This document shows, one piece after another, positions 36,579 to 45,282 of a DNA stretch of 52,393 nt. The stretch is from the NCBI RefSeq assembly GCF_002939885.1, contig NZ_MDED01000029.1, forward strand, positions 1 through 52,393. The letters run 5' to 3'. The notes beneath the pieces are model-generated. The model did no database searches. It was not told the DNA's origin and was given only the letters and a program-made list of their open reading frames with translations. This DNA is from Xanthomonas cucurbitae (GTDB taxonomy: Bacteria; Pseudomonadota; Gammaproteobacteria; Xanthomonadales; Xanthomonadaceae). A program made the translations under genes and the position numbers. Numbering within the stretch: the first letter of the stretch is position 1; each line of letters opens with the position of its first letter.

Positions 36579-37877
36579 TCAGCTCGCCAAGCGCACCTGG
36601 TTGCGGCCGCCGGCCTTGGCCAGGTACAGGTACTTGTCGGCTTCGCCCAGCAGATGATGCAGGGATTGTCCGTCCTTGCTGGCAATGCACACGCCGATAC
36701 TCACGGTCATGCTCAGCGTGTCATCGCCGACGCGTACCCGCAACGCGCTGATGCGCTCGCGCAGGGTCTCGAAATAACTCGTGGCGTTGGCCGCATCCAG
36801 CCCCGGTACCAGCAGGCAGAACTCTTCTCCGCCGAAGCGTGCCACCAGGTCCTGCGGGCGCGCATGCCCGGACACCGAGGCGGCCACCGCACGCAGGGCC
36901 TGGTCGCCGGCTTCGTGGCCCCAGGTGTCGTTGATGTGCTTGAAGTGGTCGATATCGACCATCGCCGCAGTCACCGTCTGGTCCTGCGACAGCAGCTTGG
37001 GGATCACCCGCTGGCTCTGCTCCAGGAAGTAGCGCCGGTTCGGCAGGCCGGTGAGGAAGTCGCGCGTGGCCAGGTCCTGCAGCGTGCCGATCAGTTCCAG
37101 CTGGTCCACGTTCTGCGAGACGCGGCAGAAGAATTCTTCGCGGGAAAATGGCTTGCGCAGGAAGTCGTTTGCGCCGTTCTTCAGGAAACGCGGGATCAGC
37201 GACGAATCGCTGTTGCCGGAGATGCCGATCACCGCCACCTTGTCGCGCGAGCGGATGGCACGCAGCCGGCGGGTGAATTCCACGCCTTCCATGCCGGGCA
37301 TTTCCTGGTCGACGATGGTCAGGCGGATGCCGGCGTCGCGTTCGATCGCTTCCAGCCCCGCCGCCCCGTCGGCAGCCAGCACCACGCGGTAGCCGTACAT
37401 CGACAACAGTGCCGCTGCGTAGGTGCGCGCAGACAACGAATCGTCCACCACCAGCGCACCGATGCGGCGATTGCGTTCCAGGCGCTGCACCAGCCAGGCC
37501 AGATATTCGATGCTGCCCGGCGCGTTCTTGAGTACGTAGTCGATGATCTGCTGCTGCAGCACGCGCTGGCGCAGATCCTCGTCGTAGACGCCGCTGACCA
37601 CCACGGTGGGCAGGTTGCGCGACAGGAAGAACTCCACCACCTTGTCGCGGTCACCATCCACCAGCACCAGCCCGGTCAGGACCAGAAACCAGCCATCTTC
37701 CTCATCGAGCACGCGTGCCGCTTCGGCCAGGGTCGACACGACCGTGACCGGCAGTTCCACGCGCTGCTCGATGGCTTCGCGCAGCATGCTGGTGAACGTG
37801 CGCGAATTCTCCACCAGCAGTACGCGCTGCGGCAGGACTGCGCTTTCACTATTGCGATTTAAGGTACCTGGAGACAT
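36579..37877 (-). CDS. PleD-like diguanylate cyclase, two receivers and GGDEF
   Basis: The 432-residue protein has a degenerate first receiver domain (about 15-130; VLLVENSRTFTSML, with the phospho-acceptor region reading LVLTGLVLVDGD), an intact second receiver (about 140-260; VVDDSL and D190 or nearby in TIVDQEMPGMEG, Lys in FLRKPFS), and a GGDEF domain (about 270-432). The active-site motif is GGEEF in ARFGGEEFC, and an inhibitory I-site RPQD stands five residues before it, so synthesis of cyclic di-GMP with product feedback is predicted. With the HD-GYP protein at 21030-22016 the window holds both synthesis and degradation of the same messenger. ATG at 37877. Confidence 0.9.
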   Translation of the reverse strand: MSPGTLNRNSESAVLPQRVLLVENSRTFTSMLREAIEQRVELPVTVVSTLAEAARVLDEEDGWFLVLTGLVLVDGDRDKVVEFFLSRNLPTVVVSGVYDEDLRQRVLQQQIIDYVLKNAPGSIEYLAWLVQRLERNRRIGALVVDDSLSARTYAAALLSMYGYRVVLAADGAAGLEAIERDAGIRLTIVDQEMPGMEGVEFTRRLRAIRSRDKVAVIGISGNSDSSLIPRFLKNGANDFLRKPFSREEFFCRVSQNVDQLELIGTLQDLATRDFLTGLPNRRYFLEQSQRVIPKLLSQDQTVTAAMVDIDHFKHINDTWGHEAGDQALRAVAASVSGHARPQDLVARFGGEEFCLLVPGLDAANATSYFETLRERISALRVRVGDDTLSMTVSIGVCIASKDGQSLHHLLGEADKYLYLAKAGGRNQVRLAS

Positions 37878-38159
37878 CGGCTGGCCGTGTGGATCGAACC
37901 GTCAGACCAACTAACGGCCCGGGCCGCGAAAACTTGAGCGCGGTAGCGAACGCGGCGGCACGGACGGTACGCGGCATGTGCTGGCAGGCCGCCTGCTGCG
38001 CCAGTAGCCCACGGGGCGACCCCAGCGATGGCTGAGCAGGCTCATCACACAATCTGTACCGATGGGTTCAAATGATTGTATGGTTTCCGGCGCGTTCGCC
38101 AATGCCGCTGTTGCGGCGAGCCCTTGCGCACCCCGCCCACGACACACAGGACGCTTCTC

Positions 38160-39353
38160 TTGAGCAACCCAGTCCCCCCGTCCAACGATGGCCGCGATGC
38201 GCCTGCCGATGCCCAGGGCGCTGAGGCCCAGCCGCCGCCAAAGCCGTCGCCGCTGAAGAATCCCAAGGTCAGGTGGACCCTGATCCTGGTGGGCGTGCTG
38301 GTCGTGGTGCTGCTGGTGATCTGGCTGGCCTATTACCTCATCAAGGGCCGCTACCTGCAGGACACCAACAACGCCTATCTGCAGGCCGACTCGGTGGCGG
38401 TGGCGCCGCGCGTCAGCGGCTATGTGACCAAGGTACTGGTGGGCGACAACCAGATCGTGGACGTCGGCCAGCCGCTGCTGCAGATCGACGATCGCACCTA
38501 CCAGGCCACGCTGCAGCAGGCCGAAGCGGCCATTGCCGCACGCCAGGCCGATATCGTGGCCGCCACTGCCAATGTCGCCGGCCAGGAAGCGGCGCTGGTG
38601 CAGGCGCGTACCCAGGTGACCTCGGCCGCCGCCAGCCTCACCTTCGCCCAGGCCGAAGTGAAGCGCTTCGCGCCATTGGCGGCCTCCGGCGCGGACACCC
38701 ACGAGCACCAGGAAAGCCTGCAGCACGACCTGGCGCGCGCCCGCGCCCAGTACGACGCCGCGCGGGCGCAGGCTACCGGGGCGCAAAGCCAGATCCAGGC
38801 CAGTAGGGCGCAGCTGGAACAGGCCCAGGCCGGCCTGAAGCAGGCCACCGCCGATGCCGACCAGGCACGCGTAGCGGTGGAAGACACCGGCCTGATCAGC
38901 CGTATCCACGGCCGGGTGGGCGACAAGACCGTGCAGGAAGGGCAATTCCTGGCTGCGGGCACCCGCACCATGACCATCGTGCCGCAGCAATCGCTGTACC
39001 TGGTCGCCAATTTCAAGGAAACCCAGGTCGGCCTGATGCGCCCCGGCCAGCCGGCCGAAATTGAAGTGGACGCGCTGTCGGGCGTGAAGCTGCATGGCAA
39101 GGTCGAGAGCCTGTCGCCGGGCACCGGCTCGCAGTTCGCGCTGTTGCCGCCGGAAAATGCCACCGGCAACTTCACCAAGGTGGTGCAGCGCATACCGGTG
39201 CGCATCCGCGTGCTGGCCGGCACCGAGGCGCGCAAGGTGCTGGTACCGGGCATGTCGGTGGAAGTGACCGTGGATACCCGTTCGGCCAAGGACGCCAAGC
39301 AGCGCGCCGAAGCAGAATCGGACCGCGTGCAGGAGCAGGAGCGCGCGCGATGA
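38160..39353 (+). CDS. emrA: EmrA-like efflux adaptor (HlyD family)
   Basis: Periplasmic adaptor of an MFS-type tripartite pump, 397 residues. A proline-rich cytoplasmic head (1-35) is followed by one membrane span (about 39-61), a lipoyl-like region (NNAYLQADSVAVAPRVSGYV, about 72-91), a long Ala/Gln-rich coiled coil (about 115-240) and a beta-barrel end with ANFKETQVGLMRPGQ. The start chosen is TTG at 38160 with AGGA 8 bases ahead; an upstream TTG (38076) lacks such a site. It overlaps emrB by four bases (ATGA), and the outer membrane gene follows, so all three parts of the pump are in one operon. Confidence 0.88.
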   Translation: MSNPVPPSNDGRDAPADAQGAEAQPPPKPSPLKNPKVRWTLILVGVLVVVLLVIWLAYYLIKGRYLQDTNNAYLQADSVAVAPRVSGYVTKVLVGDNQIVDVGQPLLQIDDRTYQATLQQAEAAIAARQADIVAATANVAGQEAALVQARTQVTSAAASLTFAQAEVKRFAPLAASGADTHEHQESLQHDLARARAQYDAARAQATGAQSQIQASRAQLEQAQAGLKQATADADQARVAVEDTGLISRIHGRVGDKTVQEGQFLAAGTRTMTIVPQQSLYLVANFKETQVGLMRPGQPAEIEVDALSGVKLHGKVESLSPGTGSQFALLPPENATGNFTKVVQRIPVRIRVLAGTEARKVLVPGMSVEVTVDTRSAKDAKQRAEAESDRVQEQERAR

Positions 39354-40936
39354 GCGCAGCGGCCGTCACCGGCCAGGGGGCCGGCGGCAGCGCAGGCCGC
39401 GAGAAGGCCAGCCCCGGCGCGTGGCTGGCAGTGCTGGCCGGCACCATCGGCTCGTTCATGGCCACGCTGGACATCTCCATCGTCAACGCGGCCCTGCCGA
39501 CCATCCAGGGCGAGGTGGGCGCCAGCGGCACCGAAGGCACCTGGATCTCCACCGCCTACCTGGTGGCCGAGATCATCATGATCCCGCTCACCGGCTGGTT
39601 CGTACGCACGCTGGGCCTGCGCAATTTCCTGCTGATCTGCGCGGTGATGTTCACCGCGTTTTCAGTGGTGTGCGGGCTGTCGACCTCGCTGACCATGATG
39701 ATCGTCGGGCGGGTGGGGCAGGGCCTGGCGGGCGGCGCGCTGATTCCCACCGCGCTGACCATCGTGGCCACCCGGCTGCCGCCCAGCCAGCAGACCATGG
39801 GCACTGCGCTGTTCGGCATGACCGTCATCATGGGGCCGGTGATCGGCCCGCTGCTGGGTGGCTGGCTCACCGAAAACGTCAGCTGGCACTACGCCTTCTT
39901 CATCAACGTGCCGATCTGCGTGGGCCTGGTGGCGTTGCTGCTGCTGGGGCTGGAGCATGAGAAAGGCAATTGGGCCGGCCTGCTCGATGCCGACTGGCTG
40001 GGCATCTACGGTCTCACTGCGGGTCTGGGCGGGCTCACCGTGGTGCTGGAAGAAGGCCAGCGCGAACGCTGGTTCGAATCCAGCGAGATCAACACGCTGA
40101 GCCTGATCGCGCTGAGCGGCTTCATTGCGTTGATCGTTGGCCAGTTCCGCAAGCGCGCCCCGGTGATCCACCTGTCGCTGCTGCTGCATCGCAGCTTCGG
40201 TGCGGTGTTCATCATGATCATGGCGGTGGGCATGATCCTGTTCGGCGTGATGTACATGATTCCGCAGTTCCTGGCGGTGATCTCCGGCTACAACACCGAG
40301 CAGGCCGGCTATGTGCTGCTGCTGTCCGGGCTGCCGACCGTGTTGCTGATGCCGATGATGCCCAAGCTGCTGGACGTGGTGGACGTGCGCATCCTGGTGA
40401 TCGCCGGCCTGCTGTGCTTTGCCGCCGCCTGCTTCGTCAACCTGTCGCTGACCGCCGATACGGTGGGCATGCATTTCGTCGCCGGGCAGCTGCTGCAGGG
40501 CTGCGGGCTGGCACTGGCGATGATGTCGCTCAACCAGGCGGCCATTTCCTCGGTGCCGCCGGAGCTGGCCGGCGATGCCTCTGGCCTGTTCAATGCCGGC
40601 CGCAACCTGGGCGGGTCGGTCGGCCTGGCGCTGATCTCCACCTTCCAGGAGCGGCGGATGGGTTTCCACACCGAAACCATCGGCAGCTCGATCACCGCCA
40701 ACGCGCCGCGTGCGCAGGAGGCGCTGGCCGGCCTGAGTGCGCAGATGCACGGCAGCGCGGGGGGCGAGGCGGCGATTGCGGCCATTGCGCAGTTCGCGCG
40801 GGTGGTGCAACAGCAGGCGCTGGTGATGACCTACAGCGACCTGTTCTGGATCTTCGGCATGATCGTGGTGTGCACGATCCCGCTGGCCTTTTTGCTCAAG
40901 CCGTTACCCAAGGGGACGCACCTTGCGATGCATTGA
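39350..40936 (+). CDS. emrB: EmrB-like MFS multidrug exporter (DHA2 family)
   Basis: Inner-membrane proton antiporter, 528 residues, about fourteen membrane spans as in DHA2 drug exporters. Motif TLDISIVNAALPTI is in TM1 (about 41-54), WISTAYLVAEIIMIPLTGW marks TM2, RVGQGLAGGALIPTA the TM4 region, and GPVIGPLLGGWLTENVSWHY motif C in TM5. It starts on the ATGA shared with emrA and ends where the outer membrane factor begins. Exported compounds in related systems are hydrophobic uncouplers and antibiotics; the natural substrate here is unknown. Confidence 0.92.
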   Translation: MSAAAVTGQGAGGSAGREKASPGAWLAVLAGTIGSFMATLDISIVNAALPTIQGEVGASGTEGTWISTAYLVAEIIMIPLTGWFVRTLGLRNFLLICAVMFTAFSVVCGLSTSLTMMIVGRVGQGLAGGALIPTALTIVATRLPPSQQTMGTALFGMTVIMGPVIGPLLGGWLTENVSWHYAFFINVPICVGLVALLLLGLEHEKGNWAGLLDADWLGIYGLTAGLGGLTVVLEEGQRERWFESSEINTLSLIALSGFIALIVGQFRKRAPVIHLSLLLHRSFGAVFIMIMAVGMILFGVMYMIPQFLAVISGYNTEQAGYVLLLSGLPTVLLMPMMPKLLDVVDVRILVIAGLLCFAAACFVNLSLTADTVGMHFVAGQLLQGCGLALAMMSLNQAAISSVPPELAGDASGLFNAGRNLGGSVGLALISTFQERRMGFHTETIGSSITANAPRAQEALAGLSAQMHGSAGGEAAIAAIAQFARVVQQQALVMTYSDLFWIFGMIVVCTIPLAFLLKPLPKGTHLAMH

Positions 40937-42431
40937 TTCCATGCGCCTGTTCCGCATGCCGCTGGCCGCGGCGTTGAGCGCCGTCGTACTCGGTGGCTGC
41001 ATGCTTGGCCCCAACTACACCAAGCCACCGTCGGTGGCCGATGCGGCGATACAGGCCCCGGCACTGCATCGTGCCAGCGGCGCGGAGGTGGTGGCCGCCG
41101 CACCGGTGAACCACTGGTGGGAAGAACTGCATGACCCCACCTTGACCCGGCTGGTGACCCAGGCGCTGGCCGACAGCCCCACGCTGCGCGCCGCGCAGGC
41201 CCGCCTGCGCGCCAACCGCGCGCTGGCCCGCCAGCGCCGCGCCGAGCGTCTGCCCAAGCTCAATGCCAGTGCGGTGTATGCGTATGCCGAGCCGCCGCAG
41301 ACCATCGTGGACACCCTGGGCGGGCTGCAGAACGGCCAGCAGGGGCAGCCGCCGGCGCAAGGCAGCCAGGCGCTGGATCTGGAGAAGACCGAGATCTACA
41401 GCGCTGGCTTCGACGCCAGCTGGGAGCTGGATTTTTTCGGTCGTCGTCGTCGTGCCGCCGAAGGCGCACTGGCCCAGGCGCAGGCCTCCGAAGCCGAACT
41501 GGCCGACGCGCAGGTGCAGCTGGCCGCCGAAGTCGGGCAGGTGTATCTCAATTACCGTGGGTTGCAGGCGCGTTTGGCAATTGCCGATGCCAACCTGGAC
41601 AAGATCCGCCAATCACTGCAGCTGGTGCAGCAACGCCGCACACAGGGCGCTGCCTCGGACCTGCAGGTCGAACAGATCGCCACCCAGGTGCAACAGCAGC
41701 AGGCGCAACGCCTGCCGCTGGAGATGCAGGCGCAGGAAGCGCAGGACCAGCTGGCGCTGATGGTCGGGCGCGAGCCCGGCGCGCTGGACGCCCAGTTGAG
41801 GACGACCCAGCCGCTGCCGATGTTGCCCACCCAGGTGCGCGTGGACGATGCCGGCGCGCTGATCCGCCGTCGCCCGGACGTGCGCAAGGCCGAGCGCGCG
41901 CTGGCTGCCTCCAGCGCACAGATCGGCGAGGCGCTGAACGGCTATTTCCCGCAGGTGACCCTGCTGGGCGGGCTGAGCTGGGTGGCCGGCTCACCCAGCG
42001 ATTTCAATTCCGATGCGTTGACTACCCTGGCGGTGCCGATGCTGCGCTGGTCGATCTTCGATTTCGGCAAGACCCGTGCGCAGGTGGACCAGGCGCGTGC
42101 CGGCAACGCCGGCCGTGAGGCGGCCTACGAGGCGGCGGTGCTGGGTGCCTTGCAGGATGCCAATGCGGCGCTGTCGCGTTTCGGCTCGGCGCGCAAACAG
42201 CTGGTGGTGGCGCGCCAGGCAGAAGCCTCGGCCACGCGCTCGGCCGGGCTGATGCAGCAACGCCGCGATGCCGGCGCCACCTCATCCATCGACCTGCTGG
42301 ATGTGCAGCGCCAGCAACTCATCGCGCAGGACGCTGCCACGCAGGCACAGGTGCAACTCCTGGTGAACTATGTGGCCTTGCAGAAGAGCCTGGGGTTGGG
42401 CTGGAGCGAGGCGCAGCAGGAGACGCGTTGA
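40923..42431 (+). CDS. Outer membrane efflux lipoprotein, NodT/OprM family
   Basis: TolC-like channel subunit, 502 residues. A lipoprotein signal with lipobox LGGC (Cys26) leads to two OEP repeats, about 60-260 and 275-490, each with long Ala/Gln-rich helices (NHWWEELHDPTLTRLV at about 62; QLALMVGREPGALDAQL in the middle; a second start RRRPDVRKAERALAASSAQI). The TTG at 40923 has AAGGGG 7-8 bases upstream and overlaps emrB by 14 bases; the ATG at 40941 would also give the signal peptide but has no ribosome site. The third part of the emrAB operon. Confidence 0.88.
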   Translation: MRCIDSMRLFRMPLAAALSAVVLGGCMLGPNYTKPPSVADAAIQAPALHRASGAEVVAAAPVNHWWEELHDPTLTRLVTQALADSPTLRAAQARLRANRALARQRRAERLPKLNASAVYAYAEPPQTIVDTLGGLQNGQQGQPPAQGSQALDLEKTEIYSAGFDASWELDFFGRRRRAAEGALAQAQASEAELADAQVQLAAEVGQVYLNYRGLQARLAIADANLDKIRQSLQLVQQRRTQGAASDLQVEQIATQVQQQQAQRLPLEMQAQEAQDQLALMVGREPGALDAQLRTTQPLPMLPTQVRVDDAGALIRRRPDVRKAERALAASSAQIGEALNGYFPQVTLLGGLSWVAGSPSDFNSDALTTLAVPMLRWSIFDFGKTRAQVDQARAGNAGREAAYEAAVLGALQDANAALSRFGSARKQLVVARQAEASATRSAGLMQQRRDAGATSSIDLLDVQRQQLIAQDAATQAQVQLLVNYVALQKSLGLGWSEAQQETR

Positions 42432-42704
42432 GGCCGTGCCTGCGGATCGACGGTCGCTTCACGCGAGGCTGGCAGCCTGGATCTGGCGGCAGCGGGACTG
42501 GCTGGCGACGATGCGTTGCAGACAGTCCGCGAACCGCCAGCCGGTGTGACAAGCGGCCGTGCCGATGGGTTTTCGCCAGTGCCGCAGGTGTCCGGCACTG
42601 CGTCGCAGTGCGATGGACACAGCGTTACATCGATTTCAGGCGTCTGTGACGCAACGGCAACTCGTGCGGGTCTAGCATTGGCCGCCTTGTCATTGGAGAA
42701 CGTC

Positions 42705-44069
42705 ATGTCCTACGACACCGTCAACCCGGCCAATGGCCAGGTCGAGCACACCCAGCACACCCTGGACAGCGCCGGTATCGAGAAGCGTCTGGCAGCCTCG
42801 GCAAAAGCATTTCCAGCCTGGGCGGCCTTGCCCCTAGCCGAGCGCGGCGCGCTGCTGCGCCGTGTGGGCCAAGAGCTGACCCGCCGGCGCGAGGACCTGC
42901 AGCACATCATGACCGCAGAGATGGGCAAGCTCCGCGCCGAAGCACTGGCCGAAGTGGACAAGTGCGCGCAGGCCTGCGCGTACTACGCCGAGCATGCGGC
43001 CGATTACCTGGCACCGCGCCAGATTCCCACCGAGGCGCAATCGAGCTACGTGCGCTACGAACCGCTGGGCTGCGTGTTCGCGGTGATGCCATGGAATTTT
43101 CCGTTGTGGCAGGCGTTCCGCTTCCTGGCGCCTGGTTTGATGGCTGGCAACGTGTCGCTGCTCAAACATGCCAGCAACGTGCCGCGCTGCGCCGATGCCA
43201 TGAAGGCGGTACTGGATGCCGCCGGTATTCCGCCAGGCGTGTTCGACGTGTTGCATATCGACAACGACCAGGCCGCGGATGTGCTGCGCGACGACCGCAT
43301 TGCCGCAGTGACCTTGACCGGCAGCGAACGCGCCGGGCGCTCGCTTGCTGCCAATGCCGGCGATCAACTGAAGAAGTGCGTGATGGAACTGGGTGGCAGC
43401 GATGCCTTCATCGTGCTGGACGATGCGCAGTTGGAGCACACCGTGGAATCGGCGGTGCAGTCGCGCTTCGACAACAGCGGGCAGACCTGCATCGCGGCCA
43501 AGCGCTTCATCGTGGTGGAGGCCATTGCCGGGCGTTTCATCGAACGCTTCGTTGCTGCCGCCTCCAAGCGCGTGGTCGGCGATCCACAGCAGGAAAGCAC
43601 CACGCTGGCACCGATGGCACGTGCCGACCTGCGCGATGAATTGCACAAACAGGTGCAGGCCAGCGTGGCGAAGGGCGCCAAGGTGCTGCTGGGCGGCGAA
43701 CCGGTGCCCGGCTCCCACGCCGGCTACCCGGCGACCATCCTCGACCACGTCGCGCCGGGCATGCCGGCCTATCACGAAGAATTCTTCGGACCGGTGGCCT
43801 CTATCATTCGCGTCGCCGATGAGGCCGAGGCCGTGCGCGTGGCCAACGACACCAGCTTCGGCCTGGGCGGCAGCGTCTGGACTGCCGATGCCAAGCGCGG
43901 CGAACGCGTCGCTCAGCAGCTGCAGTGCGGCGCCGCCTTCGTCAACTCGGTGGTCAAGAGCGACGTGCGGCTACCGTTCGGTGGCATCAAGCGCTCAGGC
44001 TTCGGCCGCGAACTGGCCGATCACGGCATCCATGAGTTCATGAACATCAAGACGATCTATGTGGCTTGA
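42705..44069 (+). CDS. NAD(P)-dependent succinate-semialdehyde dehydrogenase type
   Basis: Aldehyde dehydrogenase superfamily enzyme, 454 residues, oxidising an aldehyde such as succinate semialdehyde to the acid. Conserved parts: PWNFPLWQ (129-136) in the cofactor site, TGSERAGR (205-212), general base Glu228 in VMELGGSD, catalytic Cys262 in SGQTCIAAKRF, and EEFFGPVA before the end. GGAGA lies just before the ATG at 42705. The sequence pattern is that of the Sad/YneI group. The upstream frame to 42516 lacks family similarity. It stands alone between the efflux operon and the repeat-rich gap. Confidence 0.88.
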   Translation: MSYDTVNPANGQVEHTQHTLDSAGIEKRLAASAKAFPAWAALPLAERGALLRRVGQELTRRREDLQHIMTAEMGKLRAEALAEVDKCAQACAYYAEHAADYLAPRQIPTEAQSSYVRYEPLGCVFAVMPWNFPLWQAFRFLAPGLMAGNVSLLKHASNVPRCADAMKAVLDAAGIPPGVFDVLHIDNDQAADVLRDDRIAAVTLTGSERAGRSLAANAGDQLKKCVMELGGSDAFIVLDDAQLEHTVESAVQSRFDNSGQTCIAAKRFIVVEAIAGRFIERFVAAASKRVVGDPQQESTTLAPMARADLRDELHKQVQASVAKGAKVLLGGEPVPGSHAGYPATILDHVAPGMPAYHEEFFGPVASIIRVADEAEAVRVANDTSFGLGGSVWTADAKRGERVAQQLQCGAAFVNSVVKSDVRLPFGGIKRSGFGRELADHGIHEFMNIKTIYVA

Positions 44070-44073
44070 CGGC

Positions 44074-44104
44074 TGGGAATCGGGAATCGGGAATGGGGAA
44101 TCGG
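44074..44104 (+). repeat. GGGAATC/GGGAATG heptamers, left arm
   Basis: Four imperfect copies of GGGAAT(C/G), directly after the dehydrogenase stop. They are the reverse complement of the tract at 44187-44248, so the two can pair as a long stem around an 80-base loop and may act as a transcript end. Confidence 0.75.
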
Positions 44105-44186
44105 TAGAGCGGCTCACTGAGGCATTGGAGCAAATGAACGTTGCTAATCCCCTACCTCCATCAGAAAGAGGGAAATCGCTTCTACG

Positions 44187-44248
44187 ATTCCCCATTCCCC
44201 ATTCCCCATTCCCCATTCCCCATTCCCCATTCCCCATTCCCCATTCCC
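44187..44248 (+). repeat. ATTCCCC heptamer microsatellite
   Basis: Eight perfect direct copies of ATTCCCC and a ninth partial copy. It lies 17 bases before the end of corA, whose stop is at 44266 on the opposite strand. Tracts of this kind change length by slippage. Confidence 0.9.
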
Positions 44249-44265
44249 AGGCCGCAACGCGGCCA

Positions 44266-45267
44266 TCACAGCCACCGCGCGCGCTTGAACAGGCGATACA
44301 GCACCAGGCAGGAGGCGACGATGCCGCCCACCAGCAGGGGGTAGGCGTAGGGTTTGTCGAGTTCGGGCATGTGGGTGAAGTTCATGCCATACCAACTGGT
44401 GATGAGCGTGGGGGCGGCCAGCAGTGCGGCCCAGGCGCCCAGACGCTTGACCGTCTCGCCTTGCGCCATCGTTACCATCGACAGGTTGACGCTGAGTGCG
44501 GTGCCCAGCATCTCGCGCAAGGTGTCGATGGCGTCGTTGATGCGCACCGCATGATCGAGTACGTCGCGCAGATAGATGCCCACTTCTGCGTGGATCAATG
44601 AGCCAGGGTTGCGCTTGAGGTGCGAGAGCACGTCCTGCAACGGCGCCACCACCAGACGCATCTTGTTGAGTTCGCGCTTGAGCTCATACAGCCGCACCAC
44701 CGTTTCGCGCTTGTAGTCGTCGGCAAAGATGTCCTTTTCCAGGCGCTCCAGCGTGTCGCGGAACTCGTCCATGATCGGCAGATAGTTGTCGACCACGAAA
44801 TCCAGCACGCCATATAGGCAGAACGAGGCACCCATGCGGAGCATGGCCGGCTCGCGCTCGACCCGATGCCGCACCGGCGTGTACGACAGCGATGCGCCGT
44901 GGCGCACGGTCAGCAGAAACCGCTCGCCCAGGAATGCATGCGTTTCGCCGTAACGGATACGCTCGTTGACCAGTTGTGCGGTATTGACCACCACGAACAG
45001 CGAGTTGCCGTAACTCTCGGCCTTGGGCCGCTGATGCGCCTTGAGCGCGTCTTCGATGGCCAGGTCATGCAGGCCGAATTCGTCCCGCAGCTTGTGCAGC
45101 ACCGACTCCTGCGGCTCGTACAGTCCCACCCAGACAAAGCCATCCGGGCGCTCCAGCACGTCGCTGATCTGCTCCAGGCCGATGTCGTGGCGTTTGCCAT
45201 CGCCATCGTAATAGGCACAGGTGATGACGCAGGACGGATTGTCTGGATGGCGGCCGTGGCTGTTCAT
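44266..45267 (-). CDS. CorA-like divalent cation transporter
   Basis: Magnesium or cobalt channel of the CorA family, 333 residues. A large cytoplasmic domain with an acidic and helical body (about 1-265) ends in two C-terminal spans: TM1 around AWAALLAAPTLITSW (about 278-292) with the selectivity motif GMN in WYGMNFTHMPE, and TM2 around YPLLVGGIVASCLVLYRLF. ATG 45267 is chosen over GTG 45273, which gives two more residues; neither has a clear ribosome site. The end of DUF4105 gene is 15 bases upstream, so it may be read from the same transcript. Confidence 0.88.
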   Translation of the reverse strand: MNSHGRHPDNPSCVITCAYYDGDGKRHDIGLEQISDVLERPDGFVWVGLYEPQESVLHKLRDEFGLHDLAIEDALKAHQRPKAESYGNSLFVVVNTAQLVNERIRYGETHAFLGERFLLTVRHGASLSYTPVRHRVEREPAMLRMGASFCLYGVLDFVVDNYLPIMDEFRDTLERLEKDIFADDYKRETVVRLYELKRELNKMRLVVAPLQDVLSHLKRNPGSLIHAEVGIYLRDVLDHAVRINDAIDTLREMLGTALSVNLSMVTMAQGETVKRLGAWAALLAAPTLITSWYGMNFTHMPELDKPYAYPLLVGGIVASCLVLYRLFKRARWL

Positions 45268-45282
45268 GGGCACATCGTCGGG

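Noticed and set aside
44187..44248. CRISPR or regulatory iteron array
   Set aside because: A simple 7-bp slippage tract with no spacers and no replication gene nearby.
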